11,194 nucleotides of DNA from Coriobacteriaceae bacterium (GTDB taxonomy: Bacteria > Actinomycetota > Coriobacteriia > Coriobacteriales > Coriobacteriaceae): NCBI GenBank assembly GCA_902363875.1, contig CABJBO010000047.1, positions 1 to 11,194 of the forward strand. Reading direction: 5' to 3'. The notes beneath the pieces are model-generated. The model searched no databases. It was not told where the DNA came from and saw only the letters and a program-made list of their open reading frames with translations. The first letter of the stretch is position 1; every line of letters begins with the position of its first letter. The position numbers and the translations under genes were made by a program. Positions 6,754 through 11,194 of this stretch are shown here, in pieces.

Positions 6754-6781
6754 ACTCATTGGGGACGTGCTTAAATGAGTG
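6753..6781. repeat. REP-like hairpin, GGGGACGTGCTTA loop
   Basis: CACTCATT (6753-6760) pairs with AATGAGTG (6774-6781) around the 13-nt loop GGGGACGTGCTTA. The hairpin at 10934-10970 has a loop of the same length that differs at one base, with different outer arms. That compensatory pattern is typical of a dispersed palindromic repeat family (REP). Confidence 0.7.
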
Positions 6782-6840
6782 GTTTAACTTGAGACGGGAC
6801 TTTTTGACCGCCTGATGGGTCGCGCGCCACAATTCGGGCG

Positions 6841-9609
6841 CTACAGTAGCTCGCCGTGGCGGGCAATGTAGCGGCGCTTTGCCAGCTGGGTGAGCGCGAT
6901 GTAGGCGGCGACGATGCCGATGAGCAGCGCGAAAAAGCTCGTGGGCAGCGTCGTAAGGCCGAGCGCATCGGCGATGGGGCTTGCCGGCAGCCAGGTGACG
7001 AGCGCCAGGCCCAGCACGGTGAGAACGCACAGCGCGGGCGCGGCGTGGTCGCGCGGGCTCGGCAGGCGCGGGGAGCGCGGCATGTGGATCACGAGCGTCT
7101 GCGACCACATGGACTCGACAAACCAGCCGCTCTGGAAGAGCGTCGCAAAGGCCGCCATGCCTGCGGCGTTGCCCGTCCCGGCGAGCTCGGACCAGCTTGC
7201 GCCTACGGTGGCAGGGCACACCACAAAGAAGAGCGCGGCGAAGGTTACGATGTCAAACAGCGAGCTCACGGGACCCAACTCGAGCATAAAGCCCTTAATG
7301 GACGCGGCGTCCCAGGCGCGCGGACGGGCGGTCCAGGCGTCATCGACGGTGTCCCACGGCAGCGCGATACACACGATCTCGTAGACCAGCGACAGCAACA
7401 CCAGCTGCAGGGCGCTCATGGGCAAAAACGGCAGGAACAGGCTCGCGACGGTCACGGACAGTACGTTGCCAAAGTTGGAGCTCACCGTGGTCTTGAGGTA
7501 CTTGAGCAGGTTGCCGTAGGTGCGGCGGCCTTCGATGATGCCGCGCTCGAGCACGCCCAGGTCCTTCTGAAGCAAGATGATATCGGCGGATTCCTTGGCG
7601 ATGTCGACGGCCGAATCGACCGAGATGCCGCAGTCGCTCGCGCGCATGGCGGCGGCGTCGTTGATGCCGTCGCCCATAAAGCCCACGGTGTGACCGAGCA
7701 GCTCGCGCATGACGCGCACCAGACGCGCCTTCTGCAGCGGCGAGAGCTTGGCGAAGAGGTGGGTGTGCTCGGCGCGCTCGGCAAGCTCGGCGTCATCGAG
7801 CGCATCGATCTCGGAGCCCAGCAAGACATCGCTCGCGTCGATACCGATCTGCTCGCAGACGGTGGCGGCGACGCGATCGTTGTCGCCGGTCAGGACCTTG
7901 ACCGCCACGCCCTTGGCCTCGAGGGTGGCGACGGCGCCCGCGGCACTCGCCTTGGGCGGATCGAGGAAGGCCAAAAAGCCCATCAGCACCATGTCGCACT
8001 CGTCGGCGATGCCAAATTCGCCCACGCAGCGCGGATCGGTCTTCTGCGCCACGGCAATCACGCGCAGGCCCTCGGCGTTGAGCCCGGCGACCTGCTTGCG
8101 AATCTGGGCGAGCTTCTCGTCGGTGAGCGGCTGAGCGATGCCATCGACCTCGACAAAGGAGCAGATCTCGAGCATTTCCTCGGCAGCGCCCTTGGTAACC
8201 ATCTGGGTTTTGCCTTGGGCGTCGCCGGCAACTACGCTCAGGCGACGGCGCGAGAAATCGAAGGGAACCTCGTCGACCTTGGTATAGCGGTCGCGCAGAC
8301 TCTGGCCCAGCATGGAATCGGGCGCGACGGTCGAGGGCGTCACATCGGCACGGTCGATAACGGCCAGGTCGATAAGGTTTTTGAGGCCGGTCTGGAAGAA
8401 GCTGTTCAAAAACGCATGGCGCAGCACGCGCGCGTCCTCGTTGCCGTCGGTGTTGAGGTAGCGCTCGAGCACGATGCGGTCTTCGGTGAGGGTGCCGGTC
8501 TTGTCGCAGCACAGGACGTCCATCGCGCCGAGGTTTTGGATCGCCGGTAGCTCCTTGACGATAACCTGGCGACGGGCGAGGTCCTTGGCGCCCTGCGACA
8601 GGCTCGAGGTCACGATGACGGGGAGCATCTGCGGCGTGATGCCCACGGCCACGCTCGTGGCGAACAGCAGCGCGTCGATGACGTTGCCCTTGGTGGCGAC
8701 GTTGATGGCAAAGACCGCCGGCGCCATAACGAGCATCAGGCGCACGAGCAACATGGAGACGCTCGAGACGCCGCGGTCAAACGCGCTCTTCTCGCCGCGC
8801 CCGTTGAGCATCTTGGCGATGCCGCCCAGGTAAGTGTCCGAGCCGGTGGCTACGACAAGTGCCATAGCGGTGCCGTTTTGCACGGAGGTGCCGGTAAAGA
8901 CGATGTTCTTGCAGGCAGAGAGCGGCAGCGCGGAGCTGTCGGCACCCTCGGCGACGGTGATGGCAGCGGTCTTTTCGACGGCCTCGCTCTCGCCGGTGAG
9001 TGCGGACTCGATCACAAACAGGTCGCGCGCGGTGATGATGCGGGCATCGGCCGGCACCATATCGCCGGCAGAGAGACGGATTACATCGCCGGGGACGAGC
9101 TCGTCAAAGGGGATCTCGATACGCTCGCCGTCGCGCAGGGCACAGCAGGTGTTGGAGGCCAGGTCCTTGAGGGCCTCGGCCGCATTGCCGCTGCGGGCTT
9201 CCTGGATAAACTTCATGCCGCCCGATACCAGCAGCATGATGCCGATGACGATGACCGTGGAGGGGTCGCGCTGGGGCTCGGGCACGGCGAGCACGTCGAT
9301 GTAGAGCGAGACCAGTGCGAGCGCGGCGAGGATGCCGGCGAAGGGGTCGATGAACGCGTCGGCGATGCGGCGGGCGAGTGTCTTGGTCGGCGCCTCGATG
9401 GTGTTGGGGCCGACGGCGTCTAGGCGCTCGGCGGCGTGCTCGGTACCGAGTCCGCCAGCCCTGGCGTCAAGCAGCACGAGGGCGTCCTCGGCGCTATGGG
9501 TGGCGGCGAATATGGTGTTCTTGGACAGGCCGGTGTGAGCGGCAGGGCGCGCCGTGCGGCGGCGCTTGGAGATAGCTTCGAGTACCGTAGCGGTTTTGAG
9601 CATCAGCAT
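6841..9609 (-). CDS. mgtA: P3B-type cation-translocating ATPase (MgtA-like)
   Basis: A 922-residue inner-membrane pump of the MgtA/MgtB class, which imports Mg2+ using ATP. Landmarks: actuator TGES (205-208), phosphorylation site CDKTGTLT (Asp369), nucleotide-binding TKGA (472-475), and hinge GDGINDAAAMRASD (646-659). Typical class segments also appear: SSNFGNVLSVTVASLFLPFLP (split here as 710-719 and 720-730), LPWD (750-753), and LFQSGWFVES (824-833). The length is slightly over the usual ~900 because of an Arg-rich N-terminus. The start ATG at 9609 has AAGGAGG 5 nt upstream. Odd: the M4 motif is PQMLP (326-330) where E. coli MgtA has PEMLP, and the M6 segment reads LLSLVYEI where E. coli has LLQNLMYDI, so cation-site residues differ. 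Mg2+ remains the best guess, another divalent ion is possible. A leader ORF lies upstream. Confidence 0.9.
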   Translation of the reverse strand: MLMLKTATVLEAISKRRRTARPAAHTGLSKNTIFAATHSAEDALVLLDARAGGLGTEHAAERLDAVGPNTIEAPTKTLARRIADAFIDPFAGILAALALVSLYIDVLAVPEPQRDPSTVIVIGIMLLVSGGMKFIQEARSGNAAEALKDLASNTCCALRDGERIEIPFDELVPGDVIRLSAGDMVPADARIITARDLFVIESALTGESEAVEKTAAITVAEGADSSALPLSACKNIVFTGTSVQNGTAMALVVATGSDTYLGGIAKMLNGRGEKSAFDRGVSSVSMLLVRLMLVMAPAVFAINVATKGNVIDALLFATSVAVGITPQMLPVIVTSSLSQGAKDLARRQVIVKELPAIQNLGAMDVLCCDKTGTLTEDRIVLERYLNTDGNEDARVLRHAFLNSFFQTGLKNLIDLAVIDRADVTPSTVAPDSMLGQSLRDRYTKVDEVPFDFSRRRLSVVAGDAQGKTQMVTKGAAEEMLEICSFVEVDGIAQPLTDEKLAQIRKQVAGLNAEGLRVIAVAQKTDPRCVGEFGIADECDMVLMGFLAFLDPPKASAAGAVATLEAKGVAVKVLTGDNDRVAATVCEQIGIDASDVLLGSEIDALDDAELAERAEHTHLFAKLSPLQKARLVRVMRELLGHTVGFMGDGINDAAAMRASDCGISVDSAVDIAKESADIILLQKDLGVLERGIIEGRRTYGNLLKYLKTTVSSNFGNVLSVTVASLFLPFLPMSALQLVLLSLVYEIVCIALPWDTVDDAWTARPRAWDAASIKGFMLELGPVSSLFDIVTFAALFFVVCPATVGASWSELAGTGNAAGMAAFATLFQSGWFVESMWSQTLVIHMPRSPRLPSPRDHAAPALCVLTVLGLALVTWLPASPIADALGLTTLPTSFFALLIGIVAAYIALTQLAKRRYIARHGELL

Positions 9610-9691
9610 AGGGTCCTCCTTGTTGAAGGGAGTTAGCGTACGTGTCGTATTTGCTTCAAAAAACCTAGATGTCGCTCACGTCATGCTCTCG

Positions 9692-9728
9692 AACCGCCAC
9701 AAAGGGGACAGGCACCTTTGTGGTGGTT
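9692..9728. repeat. REP-like hairpin, GGGGACAGGCACC core
   Basis: Arms 9692-9705 and 9715-9728 (AACCGCCACAAAGG/CCTTTGTGGTGGTT) pair over 14 bp with one wobble around a 9-nt loop GGACAGGCA. TTTT ends the right arm on the plus strand. It sits between the leader ORF and the ATPase start, so it is probably in the ATPase mRNA leader. The GGGGACAGGCACC core resembles repeats linked to REP-associated tyrosine transposases (RAYT); that link is from memory. Confidence 0.65.
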
Positions 9729-9749
9729 TTGACGATCGGTTCGTGGCGC

Positions 9750-9821
9750 TTATGCGCGTGCGGAATCCTCGCGGCGTGCCGAGGGCGACATGCAGGTTTT
9801 TCGACTATGACTGCCTTCCAT
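9750..9821 (-). CDS. Small leader ORF upstream of the cation ATPase (23 aa)
   Basis: A 23-codon frame beginning MEGSHSRKTC and ending EDSARA. A near-perfect AAGGAGG site lies 6 nt before its ATG, as strong as those of the real genes here. It is followed by TAA and lies 140 nt upstream of the ATPase start on the same strand, downstream of a promoter-like TTGACA. It is rich in Ser, Arg and Ala with no hydrophobic segment, so it is unlikely to be a membrane peptide. Regulatory leader peptides precede mgtA in enterobacteria (MgtL), but this one shows no similarity to the proline-rich MgtL. It may be a leader peptide, a small protein, or a chance frame with a good ribosome site. Confidence 0.4.
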   Translation of the reverse strand: MEGSHSRKTCMSPSARREDSARA

Positions 9822-9887
9822 GGCACACCTCCTTAAGGCCGGGCGCGGCGCGCTTTGGGTATCTCGTACCCGTTTTAATCCGCCCGT

Positions 9888-9916
9888 ATTTTTGATGAGG
9901 GGGTTTGCCGTGTCAA
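9888..9916 (-). promoter_or_regulatory. Candidate promoter of leader ORF and ATPase gene
   Basis: On the minus strand TTGACA (9916-9911) matches the -35 consensus perfectly. After a 17-nt spacer comes AAAAAT (9893-9888), a moderate -10 match. Transcription would start about 60 nt before the leader ORF and about 270 nt before the ATPase gene. Confidence 0.5.
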
Positions 9917-10046
9917 CCCCTTTGTTTGGAAAACCATTGCCCCTGACAAAGCCTTTACAGAATGCTGAGGCCCCAAAGCGCGCCCGCACCGACGCCCTGC
10001 CTGCGCTAAACTGGAAGGCACGTACGCGATTACGAGAGGAGCCCGC

Positions 10047-10727
10047 ATGGAGGCTTACAAGCAAGAGTTCATCAAGTTTATGGTTGAGTCCGACGTCCTT
10101 AAGTTCGGCAGCTTTACGCTCAAGAGCGGCCGTCAGTCCCCGTTCTTTATGAACGCCGGCGCTTACGTGACGGGCTATCAGCTCAAGAAGCTGGGCGAGT
10201 ATTACGCCCAGGCCATCCACGATAGCTTTGGCGACGACTTTGATGTCCTGTTTGGGCCGGCCTACAAGGGCATTCCCCTGGCCGTCGTGACCGCCATCGC
10301 CTACCACGAGCTGTACGGCAAGGAGGTCAAGTACTGCTGCGACCGCAAGGAGGCCAAGGACCACGGCGCCGACAAGGGCAACCTGCTGGGCTATGAGCCC
10401 CAGGACGGCGACCGTGTGATCATGGTCGAGGACGTCACCACCAGCGGCAAGTCCATCGACGAGACCTATCCCAAGGTCAAGGCTGCTGCCGATGTCGAGA
10501 TCAAGGGCCTGATCGTGTCCCTCAACCGCATGGAGGTCGGCAAGGGCGGCGTGACCACCGCGCAGAAGGAGATCGAGGCCAAGTACGGTTTCCCCGTCGC
10601 GAGCATCGTCTCCATGGCCGAGGTCGTCGAGACCCTTTACAACCACGAGATCGACGGCAAGGTTGTCATCGACGACGAGCTCAAGACCGCCATCGACGCC
10701 TACTACGAGCAGTACGGCGTCAAGTAG
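10047..10727 (+). CDS. pyrE: Orotate phosphoribosyltransferase
   Basis: A 226-residue cytoplasmic enzyme of pyrimidine synthesis that joins orotate to PRPP to give orotidine monophosphate. Seen: FTLKSGRQSPFFMNAG (23-38), the substrate-binding FGPAYKGIPLA (69-79), the mobile catalytic loop DRKEAKDHG (99-107), and the PRPP-binding motif VIMVEDVTTSGKS (124-136). The length is typical of bacterial PyrE. The start at 10047 has AGAGGAG 5 nt upstream. It stands alone here, divergent from the ATPase, and is followed by a hairpin and a strong terminator, so it is probably the last or only gene of its transcript. C-ending codon bias suggests good expression. No neighbouring pyrimidine gene is in the window. 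Confidence 0.96.
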   Translation: MEAYKQEFIKFMVESDVLKFGSFTLKSGRQSPFFMNAGAYVTGYQLKKLGEYYAQAIHDSFGDDFDVLFGPAYKGIPLAVVTAIAYHELYGKEVKYCCDRKEAKDHGADKGNLLGYEPQDGDRVIMVEDVTTSGKSIDETYPKVKAAADVEIKGLIVSLNRMEVGKGGVTTAQKEIEAKYGFPVASIVSMAEVVETLYNHEIDGKVVIDDELKTAIDAYYEQYGVK

Positions 10728-10729
10728 GT

Positions 10730-10753
10730 TCCGCCGTTCTACCGAACGGCGGA
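10730..10753. other. Hairpin just after pyrE
   Basis: TCCGCCGTTC (10730-10739) pairs perfectly with GAACGGCGGA (10744-10753) around a 4-nt loop, 2 nt past the pyrE stop. No T-tract follows, so it is more likely a 3'-end stabilising structure than the terminator, which lies further on. Confidence 0.6.
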
Positions 10754-10796
10754 CCGGCCGACGCTGCGCGCCGCCCAGGACGACAATTTGTCATTC

Positions 10797-10838
10797 AAAA
10801 GGCAAGGCATGACCAAAAGGTCTATGCCTTGCCTTTTT
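10797..10838 (+). terminator. Strong rho-independent terminator of pyrE
   Basis: AAAAGGCAAGGCAT (10797-10810) pairs with ATGCCTTGCCTTTT (10824-10837), topped by GACC-aaaa-GGTC (10811-10822) with one bulged T, and ends in five T. It lies 69 nt past the pyrE stop. Because the left arm begins with four A, it could also act on minus-strand transcripts. An outer inverted repeat CCAGGACGA/TCGTCCTGG (10775-10783, 10852-10860) encloses it. Confidence 0.9.
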
Positions 10839-11194
10839 CATGCCAACTTGTTCGTCCTGGACGTCGCTCGCTGTCGTTGCCAAAACATCGGGGCTCTCGC
10901 TGCCGTTGCCCAGTCATTGGGGACAGACATAAATGAGTAGTCATTGGGGACGTTCTTAAATGACTACTCAGGATGAGTGTCCAAAAAACCGCGCTCGTTC
11001 GATTGGCGCATGTCTACGCAGCGTAGGTTGTCGAGCCTGGCCTTCAAATGGATACTGACTGTCGAACCGGTTCACTCCATTTCTTCAATTTGATTGGACA
11101 GCCCATGAACCAGACACGGCAAACCAATGCCTCCCATACTTTTTGGCTCTGTTAGACCACATTTGACACGATCGGCTGTTCGTCGAACCGGGAA
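10839..11194. other. Terminal gene-free region
   Basis: About 356 bp with no confident gene. Contents: a 14-bp direct repeat TCGCTGYCGTTGCC (10868-10881, 10897-10910; one difference), two overlapping GGGGAC hairpins (10914-10970), a palindrome CTACGC-A-GCGTAG (11014-11026), the 10-bp palindrome GAACCGGTTC (11064-11073), and a direct repeat GTCGAACCGG (11061-11070 and 11182-11191). A minus-strand frame is open from the right edge to a stop at 11072 (40 codons); it may be the 3' end of a gene beyond the window or chance. Confidence 0.5.
10914..10970. repeat. Two overlapping REP-like hairpins, GGGGAC loops
   Basis: The first is TCATT (10914-10918), loop GGGGACAGACATA, AATGA (10932-10936). The second is TGAGTAGTCATT (10934-10945), loop GGGGACGTTCTTA, AATGACTACTCA (10959-10970), a perfect 12-bp stem. 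They overlap, so the right arm of one is part of the left arm of the next. Both loops are 13 nt and share GGGGAC with the copy at 6753-6781. Confidence 0.75.

Larger units (their letters stand above)
6652..6840. other. Convergent intergenic gap with two structured repeats
   Basis: This 189-bp gap separates the ends of the DUF4038 gene (plus) and the cation ATPase gene (minus). It contains hairpins at 6696-6753 and 6753-6781 and no credible gene. Neither hairpin has a T-tract, so no standard terminator is visible for either gene. A weak GCGCC/GGCGC pair (6824-6841) overlaps the ATPase stop codon. Confidence 0.7.
9610..10046. other. Divergent gap between the ATPase and pyrE
   Basis: This 437-bp gap holds the leader ORF (9750-9821), a candidate minus-strand promoter (9888-9916), a REP-like hairpin (9692-9728) and a small hairpin GGGTA-tctcg-TACCC (9857-9871). 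No known magnesium riboswitch (M-box) could be recognised by eye. For pyrE the only promoter hint is TAAACT (10007-10012) 35 nt before its start, without a clear -35 hexamer. Confidence 0.55.

Noticed and set aside
6856..8550. Plus-strand 564-codon open frame
   Set aside because: Antisense to the well-supported cation ATPase gene; low-complexity composition and no recognisable motif.
9610..9900. A magnesium riboswitch (M-box) upstream of the ATPase
   Set aside because: No M-box consensus could be recognised by eye. A covariance-model search (Rfam M-box) would decide.
9822..10646. Long minus-strand frame extending upstream of the 23-codon leader ORF
   Set aside because: It is antisense to pyrE for most of its length. 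Only the last 23 codons, which have their own ribosome site, are kept.
10868..10910. Possible CRISPR repeats
   Set aside because: Only two 14-bp copies with a 15-bp gap; too short and too few.

Overview
The window is about 11 kb of GC-rich DNA carrying six full-length genes. Strong GGAGG-type ribosome binding sites, C/G-ending codons, a PTS sugar permease and the look of the proteins suggest a gut actinobacterium of the class Coriobacteriia, probably Collinsella-like. That placement is inferred from style and is not proven. No tRNA, rRNA, CRISPR array or transposase gene is visible.

Layout, left to right. (1) A rho-independent terminator (14-47) closes a minus-strand gene for a DUF1593 / nucleoside-hydrolase-like protein (99-1610). 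(2) A 263-bp gap follows that holds a very large fold-back palindrome (1741-1861). (3) Next is a minus-strand alpha/beta-hydrolase (esterase/peptidase-like) gene (1874-3211). (4) A 490-bp divergent control region (3212-3701) contains palindromes and about nine copies of the hexamer GTRAAC. (5) A plus-strand PTS permease EIIBC of the glucose/beta-glucoside superfamily (3702-5129) is followed by a terminator-like hairpin (5171-5202). (6) After a second long leader hairpin (5251-5309) comes a plus-strand DUF4038 / GH140-like glycoside hydrolase (5338-6651). (7) A convergent gap (6652-6840) carries two structured repeats. (8) A minus-strand P3B-type (MgtA-like) cation ATPase (6841-9609) has an upstream 23-codon leader ORF and a candidate promoter. 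(9) A divergent plus-strand pyrE (10047-10727) ends in a strong terminator (10797-10838). (10) The last ~360 bp hold tandem REP-like hairpins and no confident gene.

How the genes may work together. The DUF1593 protein, the alpha/beta-hydrolase, the EIIBC and the DUF4038 hydrolase flank one dense operator region. They look like a small catabolic locus for a plant or dietary glycoside: the PTS imports and phosphorylates it, and the cytoplasmic hydrolases trim it. None of the three hydrolases has a signal peptide. The ATPase and pyrE are housekeeping neighbours with no evident link. A small family of hairpins with a GGGGAC loop is scattered through the gaps and resembles REP elements.
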